Source: Branchiostoma floridae (Eukaryota > Chordata > Leptocardii > Amphioxiformes > Branchiostomatidae). Taken from it: a stretch of DNA of 64,000 nucleotides. Location of the stretch: NCBI RefSeq assembly GCF_000003815.2, contig NC_049991.1, positions 16,246,971 to 16,310,970 on the forward strand, given 5' to 3'. This document shows, one piece after another, positions 1-15,000 of the stretch (the stretch's first letter is position 1; each line of letters begins with the position of its first letter). The notes beneath the pieces were generated by a model. It was not told where the DNA came from and did no database searches. It saw only the letters and a list, made by a program, of their open reading frames with translations. Position numbers and translations under genes: made by a program.

Positions 1-85
1 ACAGGAAATCACTGCTTTAACACGAGTTGATTACACTACACTTGCAACAAGACTCTAGTTGGAGCTGCATTTCACCCAGCTGTAC

Positions 86-3000
86 CTTTAGATAAGGATG
101 AGGAGTCCTGTCCATCCTGGCTGGAGGACTCGGCTGCACTCCCCACACTGTCCCTGTCCCTCTGTCTCTCCCTCTTCTCCTTACCTAGTGCAAAGGGGCT
201 CTCGGCTGCTTCCTAAGTGTATGTGCAAAGACAATTACTCTAGGCATCAAACGTTCAAAGCAGAAGTAAATGGGGTAACAGGGAGGTGTCAAATTCTACA
301 TCACATGCAGATATGTACCTCAATAATCATCAAACATTACGACTGGACAGAATACATTATTTGTGATGTTCAACTTACGAAAGCTTGAGGCTGTTTTATA
401 AGTTTTTAGAACTATCCCCATGGGGACTCAAAACAGCCTCCAATAACATATAAAATGTACATTGTAGTATAATAGTAACAGACAGTTGTAAGTCCAAAAA
501 TAGTTGGCCCATGTCAGAACATTTGCCTAAAGAAACAGGATCCAGATGTTCATAATTCTCCTGAATTAGAGATGTTGGCAAGCCAGTGTGAGGGCTGCTA
601 GAAGCGTGACTTAGTCAGGCCAAAAGTCAAATACCTTGATATATTTCTCTAGCAGATCGTAGTCCGGATTGCTTGGCTCCTTCAGGATGTACTTGATGAT
701 GGAGGCGTGTATGCGGAAGAACACCTCCAGGGCCTCCATGGCCAGGTCGGGCGGGTTGTGGTAGTGGATCTTGCGGGGGTAGCGAGCCTCATCCTCGTGT
801 AGGTAGACAGCAGCCAGCCGGTAGTGTTCCAGGAACACCTGCGGAGGGTTGCCCCGCTTCTCCGCCACCTTCCCCAACATGTAGTGATGGAGCCACTCCT
901 CCTCCTCTCCGTCTCCCTCTATCTGGTTAGCCTGAGAAACAACAATCAGCTATTAACCATCTCCCTCTACATTCAGCCTGCTAAGGTTTTTTTAGCCACT
1001 TCTCTAAAATGTAGTGATGGAGCCACTCCTCCTCCTCGCAATCCCCCTCTATCTGGTTAGCCTGAGAAACCGCAATCAGCTCTTAATCCTTAGTCTGCTA
1101 AGGTTTCTCAGCCACCTTCCCCAACATGTAGTGATGGAGCCACTCCTCCTCCTCACCATCCCCCTCTATCTGGTTAGCCTGAGAAACAGCAATTAGATAT
1201 TAACTTTCAGTCTGCTAAGGCTTCTCAGCCACCTTCCCCAACATGTAGTGATGGAGCCACTCCTCCTCCTCTCCATCCCCCTCTATCTGGTTAGCCTGAG
1301 AAACAACAATCAGCTATTAACCCTTAGTGTGCTAAGGCTTCTCAGCCACCTTCCCCAACATGTAGTGATGGAGCCACTCCTCCTCCTCACCATCCCCCTC
1401 TATCTGGTTAGCCTGAGAAACAACAATCAGCTCTTAATCCTTAGTCTGCTAAGGTTTCTCAGCCACCTTCCCCAACATGTAGTGATGGAGCCACTCCTCC
1501 TCCTCTCCATCCCCCTCTATCTGGTTAGCCTGAGAAACAACAATCAGCTCTTAATCCTTAGTCTGCTAAGGTTTCTCAGCCACCTTCCCCAACATGTAGT
1601 GATGGAGCCACTCCTCCTCCTCACCATCCCCCTCTATCTGGTTAGCCTGAGAAACAACAATCAGCTATTAACCCTTAGTGTGCTAAGGCTTCTCAACCAC
1701 CTTTCCCAACATGTAGTGATGGAGCCACTCCTCCTCCTCGCCATCCCCCTCTATCTGGTTAGCCTGAGAAACAACAATCAGCTATTAACCCTTAGTGTGC
1801 TAAGGCTTCTCAACCACCTTTCCCAACATGTAGTGATGGAGCCACTCCTCCTCCTCACCATCCCCCTCTATCTGGTTAGCCTGAGAAACAGCAATTAGAT
1901 ATTAACTTTCAGTCTGCTAAGGCTTCTCAGCCACCTTCCCCAACATGTAGTGATGGAGCCACTCCTCCTCCTCTCCATCCCCCTCTATCTGGTTAGCCTG
2001 AGAAACAACAATCAGCTCTTAATCCTTAGTCTGCTAAGGTTTCTCAGCCACCTTCCCCAACATGTAGTGATGGAGCCACTCCTCCTCCTCACCATCCCCC
2101 TCTATCTGGTTAGCCTGAGAAACAACAATCAGCTATTAACCCTTAGTGTGCTAAGGCTTCTCAACCACCTTTCCCAACATGTAGTGATGGAGCCACTCCT
2201 CCTCCTCGCCATCCCCCTCTATCTGGTTAGCCTGGGAAATAGTAATCAGCTATTAACCCTCAGTCTGCTACTAGAAGTAAGGTAGTCGTTTGGCACCAAA
2301 TTTGGACTGGTTCCACCCTGGCTTGTACAGTAGGAAGGTTATTGTCTGGATAAAGCAGCAGGCCTTATTGTCTCCATTCTTGTTTGTCTGGCTGTATACA
2401 TGGACTTGGCAACATTCTGTGAGTGAGTCACAATGACTTTGGTAATGGAACAGTGACTTGGAAACAATGAATTTTTACAGGTAGTGACTTGATGTTCAAG
2501 TTGAATCTCAGTGGGTGAATCTCACAAACGATTGTTCATAAATATAAGGGAATAACAAATGCTGTCTTTAAGTTCAAACTACTGTAGAAACATCTTATAC
2601 ATGTACCTCCACTATACATGTATAAAACGCATTTGACCTAACCTGCCTTAAGCTTACCTTGCTATTTGCAATACTGGACTGAAGCAGCTTACTCCATTAT
2701 AAAGTATGATTACATTTAAGACACTGGCTCTCACCTGAGTGAAGCAGTACTCGCTCCTAGACAGCATCTCTGCCTTCTTGCCGACCATCTGTTGGACAAT
2801 CTCGGGCGCGAGGGTGATCTCCTTTCGCTGCTTGAGCTGTCGGGAGGCGTGAGAGTGGAGCCAGTAGGCCAGCGAACCGTACTCGATCCACAGGGACACG
2901 TTGGTGTTGTCCAACTCGAGGGCTCTCTTAAAACACCTTAGGAAGAATCGCAGTAAGGATTTGCATGTGTGTTCATTGTAGTCCATTAACATGTCCCTAA

Positions 3001-6000
3001 TCTCCAAGCGGATGTTGGGTGGAAAATTGTTAAGCCTCCTGACTAGTTTGTCAGGAAAAACGGATAATAAAAAAAAATTAACAATTTTATATCCGGACAT
3101 CTACAAGCAAATGTTAGGGTATAAAATGGCTTTATACCCTGACACCTGCAAGCAGATCTGGGGATGGAAAACTGTAAACTATAAAGCCTTCTGACCATCA
3201 GAGACTGCCAGAAAAAATGGCTGGTCAAAGTCTTTACATCCAACTTCACATCCAACATCTGCTTTGAGATCACATGTACAGTAGCTTTCATCTGCTAGTC
3301 TCAAATTATAATGCTGCTTCTCCTGTTTATCGGCTTTCATTTTCATTTCATTCATTTACACATACAGGAAATGCATTTTACCTGTTGGTGCTTTTTAACT
3401 TGGGATTTAAAAAGTAAGCATCATATAGAAAAAGTAACAGTGTTCATTGTCAAACAAAGTTTAAACCATGTTTGACACACTTCTTACCTCAGTGCAGCGA
3501 GGGAGTGTTTGTGGATGGGCCCCTCGTTCTTCAGCTCCTGTGAGTTGAGCTTCTGCTCGATGCGGCTGCTGCGAGCCAGCGCCATGCCTGCCCAGGAGTC
3601 CAGTCTGTCCGGACACACACAGATGTCCTGCAGGTAGAACTTGATGGCTTTGCTGTAATAAGGGCATGGAAAAGAGAGAGAAAAAAAGACGTTATTTAAA
3701 GATAAGAGTAACAATAAATGAAACAAGTAAAATGTCTTGCTATGTGTATATGTGGCTTTCCATGTGTACCTTTCTATAGTCATGACATTATTGTGACATA
3801 GCAACAGAAATTTAAATTTTAAAGAATATCTGGGATCTGTAAGCACAATTCTTTACTTTAACAAAATTTATCGTGACTTTGCTAATGACTCATACAAATG
3901 TAGAAAGCAGTCCTATTGACTATTAATTACCTAACTTTTCGACAGGTGTTTTTTATGTATTTTTACAGTCAGGAAAATGTTAATGTATGAAACAAGTAAG
4001 TGGTAAACAAAATGATGGCAAACCTGGACTCCTTGTTTTTGAAGTAGTAGTCAGCGAGTAGATAGTACAGCTCCTTCACAACAGGGAGAGTGATGGGTCG
4101 GTCACTGGGGATGGCCGGAGGCTCGTCCGCCTGACCCTCGATGTACGCCACTACTGATTCTGTCGTGTTGGCGGGATTGGGATCCGTCGGAACCAGCGCT
4201 ACGATTCGTCTGAGCAGGTGTTCCAGCTCCGCGGAGACTGTGCTGGTCTTGTAGCTGTCAAACTCCGGGATGACCTTGGGTTTGAAGAACTCGAACATGG
4301 GCTCCACGTCATCCCAGGTCAAGGGCACCTGGAGAAGGAAGGAACAGAAACTTGCTGATTTAGGCCTAGCTTTTGGAAATGAAAAATATGATAAGAAAGG
4401 CAACAAAACACACTGAACGTACAAAAAATTAGTCAGGAGCATAATTTTTTATATTCCTTTGTAACCATTTTTTCACTTTCACAAACATCCTGGCCGGGCC
4501 CTGTTTTGGAAATTGGGCCTAAGCCTTAGAAGGGAAGGATGAATAAAATAAGATATGTAGAACAAGGAAATACTGGAGAGAGAAATGAATGGTAATAGTA
4601 AGAAAAAAAATTGGGTGTCAGGGGAAAGAAAATGGGAGGAGGAAATAGGAAGAGAGGATGTGTAATGGGACAAGTTGTGGTGAAAATGCAGAGAATCAAA
4701 ATGTTTAAATTTACACTGTACCAGCAGAGACTCCATGTAAAACAGGACAAAGAAAATTGTGTAATGTTGTTGAAGACAGGTTCATATGCAGGATAAGGGA
4801 GTTATTGAAGGAAATGTACAAAACAGAAAAATAGAGGAAACAAGGGGGGGGGGCAAGAAATTGGAATTGTTGATGATGTACGAGGGGCGTGCAATTAGTA
4901 ATGGTCCTGACCCATTTCCAGGAGATTAATGAAACTTGGCACAGTTATTAGTCTTTCTCTTCATAGGAATCACCCAGAGTTATGCATTTCTCCCATCGTT
5001 TGATGCAGCTCTGGACACCGATTTTGTAGGACACCCCAGGTTGGTCCTCCAACTGATGCCTCATCAATGGCACAAGAGGGACGACCAGGTCTGGGAGCTG
5101 TTTCCACAGACTTCCAGCCACGTTTGAATTCAGGATGCCAGCGTTTTACAAGGTCATATGATGGGGCATCATCACCATAAGTTTCATTTATTTCATCAAA
5201 AGTCTTCTTTGGTGTGCGTCCTTTCAAATACAAAAACCGGATCACTGCACGACACTCAACTGGTTCCATTTCACACCTGGTCCATTTCGCACCTGACTAA
5301 GTTCAAACACCAGTAAATCAGAAACCACAATTAGTTCAGAGATGTCTTTTGCAACATAACCCATAGAGATATGAATCATTACACATACAAAATTTCATTT
5401 AGATCAGACAACTGGAAGTGGGTCAGGACCATTACTTATTGCACGCCCCTCGTTTAAGAGGACAGTTATACAAGGTTTTTACTCACTGAGTCACGTGTTC
5501 TATCTGCATAACGTGATGCCACGACAGCTGTGGACTGTTCATTCCTTGACAAAGACTGGTGCTGTTCAGTTGAAAATTTGAGTCCAATTTTTGTGTTGGA
5601 TATTACAGTTAAACTAGTTCAAGAAGGTTTTTTACCTGTGGTGACTCGTGCTCCATGAGATGGCGCGCTTTAGCCTTCTTGTTGGGGTGCCCGTACAGGC
5701 AGTAGTAGCACTGCTCCAGGGACATCTCCAGGTGGTCCTTCAGAGACTTGGCATTGCTCTTCTCAGCCAGACCCTTCAGCTCGTCATTCAGAACTGTCAC
5801 GTAGAACTTCAGGAGGAGACCATTGCTGTTGCAACACCAGGATCTCCTGCAGTGGACACCAGGGCAAGAAAAGACTTTTCTTTAATACACTAACAAGTAT
5901 CTTGTTCATCTTGAACAACACTGGTTAGTTATAGATTACTGGTATACTACACAAGGCTAAATTTGAGGGTCCTTTACTAAGACAGGTACTATCAAATTCA

Positions 6001-9000
6001 ACAAAATTTATATTTGCAGTTGTGTTGAGTGAGTGAGTGAATGAGTGAGTGAGTGAGTGAGTGATAAAAAAGACGTTTTTTTCCAATTCACTCTAAATCT
6101 GTGCTCCCCTGTGTGTGCGCAGCTCTCTGAACACCTGCAATACAAGCCAAACATGAAAGACTAAGTAGGTACTATCTCCCACCTGCCCAGGTACTCATGT
6201 GATGTATTAAGCAGCATGAGAGATGATGGCAGCATGCTCTGCTGTTTGGCTCCTTCCCCTGCCATGTCCTGTTTCCCCCCCTCCTCCTGTGCTGACAGTG
6301 GTACATTTGTTTGTATATCCACCTCCATGGCAACACTGCCGGTTTCATCCTGCAGGGACTTGATGCGCTCCTCCTGGAGTCAAACAGAAACTCAACATGT
6401 AAACTAAGCATATCTGTTGGCCACACCTTAGGACCAAGGTCTTTTTATAGCAAGTACAGGCACTGGATATTACAAATACTGGATACTACTACTACTACTA
6501 TTACTACAAAGAAAGACAAAGTGCCTAACAACAGTTGCTATGTAAAGGAACATTGTAATGGCCCCACAGTTGAAACAACTTCTGATGATGTATACAACAT
6601 ACTGGGGTACAACATTTCTCATGTTGGAAATAACTACTGGATACTACTACTACATTGTACTACTACTACCAAGGAAGACAAAAGTGCCTAGCAACGATTG
6701 CTACATGTTGGTAAAAGATCATTTGTAATGGCCTGATATCTGACAACTATTTGTGATATTGTAAATAACAATTGTGCAAAATTTCATGTTTTTTTCCCAT
6801 CATCTGAGCAATTTTTGCATCTATCGATTGGACTATCATGGCAATTTTCAGTTAGTGTGGGACAAACTTTATTATGTCAGCAACTGAAACAAAAGTGTAC
6901 CAATATCAATTGCATTTTTTAATGATCCTTACAATGTAACTGAAACAAAACTAGAAATTAATAGTGCAACAAATAGAAACAAAGTATTATTTCTGTGCCT
7001 TGAACTTAAAAAAAAAGATGCTGAGACTCCCTACAACTGTACGTAGATGGGGGAGAACTGTTGTCATTCCTGAATGCAGTTTTACCAACTCACAGGGCCT
7101 ACTGTAGGCGGGTTGGACATCAGCTGGCTGTGTGGGGGGCTGGTGGTACAGACAACTGGGGTCTGCTGTGGGGACCTGGTGTTAGTCTGTAGCTGATCCT
7201 ACAGGTGCACAAAGGTCACATGCACCTGTCTACATGTACAAATATGCCTGCCAAACATTATCACAATCGCAATCTATAATTCCATCCTGAAACCCTTCAT
7301 GTAGGCACTATACTCTGAAGAGAGCAGGCTGGCTCCTTCTTTCTTTTGACAGCTCATCTGTCTTAAGTGCCAGTCATCACACATGTTCTGGTGGCTATTT
7401 CTGAATGAATCATCAAGAAAGATGATGGATGCCTTCTGAAAGATGGCTGATGCCTTCTGATTATGCTTCTCAACACAGCTGCTACATGTACTTGTTGTGT
7501 GTAACAGTTTTAATTCTTTATGTTCCACATAGGAAAGGGACTTGCAAAAACAGTATCATTGTAGATTTAAAGCTCACAGAGAATATAGAACATAGCAAAT
7601 GAATGATATCAAGCTAGATACAAATGTAGATGCTAAAGTGCATGTAGCACAAGGCAAGAAGGAAAAGTTAAATCATAGTAAAGGAGGTGGACTTGGTCTT
7701 TCTGACCCAAACAAATTACACCAAACATAACCCATACCTGGTACTTAATGAGCCTGTAGAGCAGTATCCAGGGCAGTACGGTGGAGGTGGTGGGTTCCGA
7801 TCCCTCCGCTGTCGCCATCACCATGTCAATGACCTTGATGAGGTTCTGGGTGAGACGTGCCAGTCGGTGGGAGGGCAGGATCTTGATGACATCCTTACCT
7901 TTAGACATGGCCCTACAACAGACAGGTTCAAAATTTTATAAGGCACCATCACACTTGTCTTATGATCTTTTAGCCATGTGATCAAGACTCTCTCCAGCTT
8001 TCAAATTTGTCAGTCCTCTTACTTTGATGAAGTAAGCTATACTTCATCAAAGGCAGAAGGTGCAGAAATGCTTCCCAAGGAAATTATGCACTTTTTACCT
8101 CTAATACGCCTTTCACTTTTCCCTACATTTGGAGGGATAAACAAACTTCAAATGGTTTCAAGTTAATTCTGAGGTAGTATCGTTGACAGCACAATAAAAA
8201 TGTCATGTCAAGTTTCAACTTTTTTTTGTCTATCAATGGCATGAGACCTGCTAAAATATTTGCCAATCATAAACAACAAAAATTCCATCCAGGAACAGAT
8301 CTAGAAGGACTTGAGGATTATTGTCTGACAGAAGGAATATTGTACACATATACAACAATCTATTACCTGTCCAGCCCAGTGCAGAGCTGTGTCAGCATGT
8401 TGCCCCATTGTTCCTTACTGGAGCTGCTGTACTCTGCCTGCCACTGCTGCACAGCCTCTTGTACCGACTCCTCTCCACACACCAGACACTGCTCATAGTT
8501 GGACAGTCTCAGAAGAGACTCCTATAATAATAACAGTACAACATGTACATGTACTTGGTTGGAACATCAGGCATTTTCATATGACTGGTTTATTTTGAAA
8601 TTCAACAAACTGACACTGACATAGCAGCCACACAACTGAATTGCGACATTTTTGTCTAGTTTTCTTTCTGATAAACTTTCATTTTATTTGCTTAGCCAGG
8701 TCGACCAATATACGCTAATTTACTGATAAACTACATGTAATTTCAGAGCCTTGTTAAGTTCAGTTACACTTGTTCCTTTGTATTCTCCAATCATTGTGAT
8801 TATGATGAAATACACTAGGCAAGACATCTGAAAACTATTCCCAAAAAAATCACCATGATGAAGACTCCTTAAAAATCAATTTGACCCAAGATCTTTCCTC
8901 CAGGACTTTGTTTTCCCATCACAAAGTTGAAAACAGACCTGTAGTAAGAGCAGCTGTGAGGGCCGTTCTGTCACCCCCTCCACAACTTTCCCCTCCTTGA

Positions 9001-12000
9001 AAGGGGCCTGCTTCAGGGTGGGGAGGAGAACTTCTATAACCAGCTGGTAGTTTCCTGCAAAATAAACACAAAATTGACCTTAAATCATCAGTTCATCATT
9101 GGAATAGTCCAACAATGTGTTGCAGCAAGGCTAAGGTAGGGTAGTCATGGCACTATAATGAAAACACACATAAAGCATTCTTACAGAGCCAACATGAAAA
9201 ATCTATCTTAACACAAAAAAAAATGTACATGTAGGTATTGACATAGGATTACAAAAAAAAACACACACCTACATAAAGAAAAAACAAAGCATTTGCATTA
9301 AACATACTTGTCAAAAGCTTCTTTGTTAGATTACTTTTCTTTAATGTTATCTAACGCTGAAAATACTTACAATGTCAGATGTAGGCAAAAATGTATCTTC
9401 AGAATCTTCTCTTGACGTTAGAGGAGTGACTATGGAAGCCATCGAGGTCTTCCTCCCTCTAGCATGTCCAAAAATGTCTTAGTCCAATTAATAGGTGTGA
9501 GAACTACCATCTTCAGTTGTACACACTGTACATATCTAATCTTCCATCCTGAGTTAGATAAACTTGCCCCACCTGCTTCGTACAGCCTCTGCACCTCCTC
9601 CAGTGACTTGCACCTCTGCAGAGACTCCAGCTGTTTCTGTACCGTGTCCCGGGTGATGCTCTGGTCCTGACGACAGTTGGGCAGGGACACCACTACAGGG
9701 GCGTGGTCAGCCTCCTCACAACCCTACAGGAAAAACATGCGCATGGTAGTCATTTATTGTTGTATGCAACATAATGCAGCCTGCAGTTTCTGGCAGTGTG
9801 CTACACTCACTCACTCAAGATTTAAGAAAAATACCTTTGATCAATCATTTCTGCATTGTTACTTTACCAATTTGTTAATGCTACAACTCAATAAGAGTAT
9901 GACTACAGTCTTATGTACATGAATGTATCATTATTAACTTTTTTTACTACCCATTACAATGAATGATACACCAGCTAGAGGATGGAGAACAAATGTTTAG
10001 ACACGCATGTATGTATAACCCTGGTAAGACATTCTGCTTTACATGTATATCTAATTAACAATTACACAACTTCCCTAATGTTCAATGTCTGACACTGTCT
10101 TTTAAAAAAAAGTGTCTGCATCTGCTGTGTTGGCTGAAACTTCAACACATCATCAATAATGTATTACTGCAATTACTGTTTTGTGCTGTTTTAAATCTGT
10201 ACATGCAAAAGATGGATCCCATCTCATATTTCTGGTAAGACCATTAGGTACTCACAAGTCATCACTCAGCTAAGTACACTGGAAACACAGACAAGTCATC
10301 ACAAGGGTACATAAGACCAGCCAGTACTCACAGGTTTGGGCATGGCCAGCAGGTTGGTGCAGATGTCGAAGGCATCCAGGGCCTGTTCCATCTCACCCTG
10401 CAGCATCAGGAAACGGGCCTTCACCCAGTACACTGGAAACAAAGACAAACAACTTAAAACACAAGCCAGGTGTTAAGTGACAACATACAATACTATATCA
10501 TTCATAATACAAAACAAATCAGGCAACAGGATAAATTCTGTAAAGATTCAGATGTTTCAGATGACATTATTCATCAAATAGCATCTACAATTTTTCAATA
10601 GTAACTAAACTCATCATCTGTCTCTTAAAAACACCGCCAACACCAATGTTTTTTTTATTACACTGTACATGTAATATGTTTCAAGCAGAAAACATTTCCA
10701 AAACTTTTTTTCTGAGATGCGGTAGGAAAAATTTGTCCCTGAAAAAAAGGCTCATGTAGCTACCTCTGATGGCATACTCCAGCCACCCATCCTGCAGGAT
10801 GTCCCTACATGCAGTCATGGCCGTCAGGTGGAACATGTCGGCTACGTAGTGCTTCCCTGGGAAGTCTGGGCCCAGGTGAGTAGGGGCGGCCGCTGGGCTC
10901 TTCCTGGGGGAGGAAAAATAAAGAAAAGAAACAATGTACTATACAGTCAGTTAAGTTTCCACACTTCAATTTTGCAGCACTACGATGGAAATCAATGATC
11001 GGTGTAGAAAACAGTGTTTTTGAGTTTGATTTTTGATGAGGTTAGGATGAGAGGCCATCACAAAAACCACAAACACAAAAGCACTCTTGCGGATAACTAT
11101 CTCACCATTTACAGTATCATAGTTATGTGACTTGCCTCAAATTACTGCAATTCACTTTGTCTTCTTGGTATTAAACTTTCAAGGTCCCAGAAAATTTAAC
11201 TTGTTCTTGGAACTAAATGTTCACTGTGGCGGCAGGTGGGCATTAGAAAGTCTCATGTATTATTTGTTATCAGTAATGATAAGTTCACTTTACAGTCATC
11301 ATTGTGAAATCCGTGAACATAAAAGTACATTGAAAAAATCAGGAATTACAGTAAACTAGATTTTTGCAGGCTAAATTGCTTTCCTAATTACTAGTACAGC
11401 AGTCATCACTTTTGTCTGCTTTATTCAACAAGTTGTCAGTGGCAGAAATATCAAAACTTACAAGTACAATGTATAGTATGGGGAGAAAGTTTTAATATTG
11501 TCAGTAGACTTAACAGTGCACCCTAGCAATACACAGATGAACTGCAGATTACAACATGTGACCACCAACAGTGCAAATCAGTGCCCACCCTGGTGAGTTC
11601 CTGGGTGCTACGGAGGCTTTAGTCTTAAACCCCAGCCAGTGGTCCAGCTTGAGTTCGGCGTACACCAGAGCAGCCAATCCGTTCTTCAGGATCCAGCTGT
11701 TGCCGTAGTCACGGTAGAAGACGGAGGGGAGCACGATGTGGTTCCGGACCCTCTCAAACACCTGCAGGAAAACGTCAGGCTGTCCCTGGGGCCTGGGGAA
11801 ACATAGGAGAGAGTGAGTGAGTGAGTGGGTGGTGGAGTGAGTGAGTGAGTGGGTGGGTGGGTGGTTGTTTGAGTGAGTGGTTGAGTGAGAGAGTGAGTGT
11901 GTGAGTGTGTGAGTGAGTGAATGAGTGAGTGAGTGTGAGCAAATGAGCAAGTGAGTGAGGAGTAAGTGAGAATGGAGTGAGTGAATGGATTTTATTACTT

Positions 12001-15000
12001 GACTTTCATACATGATACAAAGTACACATGTATACAAATGAAGATGGAAACTGACCCTATACACCAAAATGTGTTGGAAAGAGTTTCAGAATCAATAGAA
12101 ACAAACTCTGGAGAATGCATGTTAAACTCACCACTTTGAGTAGAAGCGCTGTGCCATGTAGACAATGTACATGTTCATCAGGTGGAGAACACCACTGTTC
12201 ACTTCATGCTTCCTCAGGAACTCCAGAACATCCACCTAATCAATGTAGACAAAACACTTGTTTAGCCAGGTTACCAGGTGCTGTACAAACTGCAGGATAT
12301 GTTAGAACATTAAGGTACTTAAAGGTGCCAAGCAACTCGTTCCAGTCTCTGGCCACCTTCGTCTCAAGGTTGTCCAGTCCCACTTAAACCCAACCTACTC
12401 CTCTGAGACTTTTGACTGATACATGATGTCAGTTATTTTCAGTTTCGGCAAATGGACATTACTGGAAGTCTTAGAAGAAGAATAACTATAAATGATTATG
12501 ATAAAAGGTGCCTAAAAGCACCTGAAAAACAAATTTGTTCAAGAATTTTCCTTGGAAAGCCATTACAGCCTAAACTATCTATTGCAATAAGTAAGGTGCT
12601 GTGTCCGAAGAAACTTACCTGCTCCGTCAGTACATAAGAAGTTGGGCTCCTGTTGCCTGATAGCTTCTGTAGGAGGTCCATCCTCTCCAGGGGCGCGGTC
12701 CTCACCACTGTCTCCTCCTGACTGCTCGCCTCCTGACTACTGGCATCCTCCTCCATTAGGTCATCTACAAACGTTTCAACATCGTCAACTGGTCATAAGG
12801 AAAGAGGGCCACATCGGGTTACAGTTTCATGAATGAGACTGCAAAACAGCACACATTATTTCTCTTAGAAATATCAGGCTTGCTGACCCAATAGTTTGTT
12901 AGTCTGTTTGAACCTTTGTCTATTCATGAAGCTCAAATTGGCCTTCAGGCCACTTTTTACTGAGGTCTTGAGGGAAGAGGATAAGAGAGATTATGAATAC
13001 CGCTCAGGAACAGATCTAACCCCTACCCCATGTGAAAATTACATGATTGTTATCTGACATTCGAGTTGTTTCTACATTTCGTTGTTGTTTCTTACCTGAT
13101 CCCTGAAGGCTGGACGGCAGATAATTTTGGAGAAGCTCCTGAAAGTTAATCGTCTCTTCTTTCTTTTTTCCAGTGTTCCTAACTCTCTGGGAACGCCGCT
13201 TGGCAGACAGGTCGCTATCAGGCGCCAGGCGTTTCCGCTTTGGCCCTCTCTTGGCCTGACTGGATCCATCAGTGTCCATGGACTGAGAGGAGTCCTCGGG
13301 AGGGGGCTTGACCTCCTGGGTCTGTCCCATGGTGACCACCTGGGTGCCTGATGCAGATATGACGACATGCGGCTGCAGAATGGGCACTGTTTGTGTGCTG
13401 GAAGAAGTGGCAACAGCAGTAGAGACGGGAGATGCAGTTGTTTGGACAGTGACATGTGCAGATACCTTTATCTCACTCCCAGGGCTTCTAATTTCTGGAG
13501 CTGACGTTGCCTGACTCGCAGAGGATCCCAGATACGGAGTCACGTCCACCCGGCAACCAATGGTCACAGGTTTCTCAGCAGTCTTGACATAGTCATACGT
13601 CGCCACCAAACTCTCCCCAAGAGCCTTCCATGTTATGGATGTCAGCGGCTTGGCAAAGGGGACAATGGGATCCTCCGGTCTGCGCCTAAGTTCTCGTCTC
13701 TTCTCCCGCATGTCCAGAGCCTCCTTGATGAACTGTTTTGCTTCCTCCTCATCCACAGTTTCAGTGTCTATACTCGGGTCGCACAGTCGGAACAGGTGCT
13801 GGGTGTCCCTTCGGAAGGGAGGGTACTCCGAGAAAATCTTGTTGCGGAAGGCAAGCCCCTTCGCGTAGTGGGGTTCGCGTTCCAAGGCCTGTGAGATGGC
13901 GTCCAGGCAGTGCTCGTAACAGTTTAGAGCGTACTGGAGAGTGATGACGTTGTCCAGGCAGGGCCAGTGCTTTGGGTTGCAGGTCAAACCCTGTAGTGAG
14001 ACCGACAAGGAATTTTTATGTTATTTAAGACAAACACCAAAATATATTACAACTGTGGACAACCAAGAGAGATTACAAATGTTGCTTTGTAGTTGTACAC
14101 ACATATTTCTGTAGCAAGCATGATGCTAGTTAATGTACAATACACACATAACATTAGCTGTTCATACATTTTTTGTAGGTGTACAAATGTATCAGCCCCA
14201 GGTACTTACACATTCGAAGCAGTACTTGGCGAGTGAGTAGTTGTGTATCTGTAAGGCGACCATCCCCATCTTGTACCACACGGTCACGTCAGAGCTGTCC
14301 AGGTTCACAGCCTCCAGGTAAGACTCCATTGCCGCCTCCAGACTGCCGTCCTGCGCCAACATGGCCGCCATGTTCTTATGGGCAGAGTACTTCAGGAGCA
14401 GACCTGGGAAAATTGGACTGTCCATCAGGGTTTCTTCTTACCTAGACCTTAACCTATTCTACCTCCAGTTTGCTCTTCTGATAGCTTCAGCAAACATTTC
14501 AATGGATACAGGAGTCAGACACTTCTGAAAGGAAGCAATAAGGAGATTGTAGCAAACTAGTGCTAGCAATGTAGCATAGGATTGATGGAGTCATTGGTCC
14601 TCAAATAACCTAAAGTAACCTCAAATGAAGTAAGCAACCCGACTTTGGCAACACCTTGCGACCACTTCCGGATTTTTAAAAGTTTAAAATGTGTGTACTT
14701 TAATCACGGTAGGTGGAGTGAGGAAAGTCGTGTAAAGTGCCCTTCCCAAGGATACAACATCTACCCAGGAATGCCAGGAATCAATACCATGACCTCTCAA
14801 TCTCCTGTCCACAATCAGGTTAACCCCCCACCTGGGTGGATGAGCCCTTCTGGTTCCCCATCAGCAGCCAGTGGTTCTGCCTCCTTCACCAGACTGGACT
14901 CCAGCAGTGCCTGGTACACCTCAGCTGCTGCTGCATGGTTACCTACATGGACATTCATATACAATAATGACACAGGGAATACAAGTTTTGTGTAATTTCC

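Noticed and set aside
1248-2285. Long plus-strand frames repeating [20 protein letters not shown]
   Set aside because: They are translations of the 117-bp array; the period is a multiple of three and the real coding sense is the minus-strand CABIN1 exon.
6029-6064. CRISPR-like regular repeats
   Set aside because: Simple microsatellite in a eukaryotic intron; no spacers.
10268-10295. Short copy of the CABIN1 exon 10 acceptor (GTACACTGGAAACA)
   Set aside because: Only about 20 bases match, so as a separate feature it could be chance; kept only as weak support for the junction-duplication pattern.
11549-12067. 172-codon minus frame rich in LTHSLTHS
   Set aside because: Its first half translates a GAGT microsatellite; only the exon 8 part (11589-11792) is real CABIN1.
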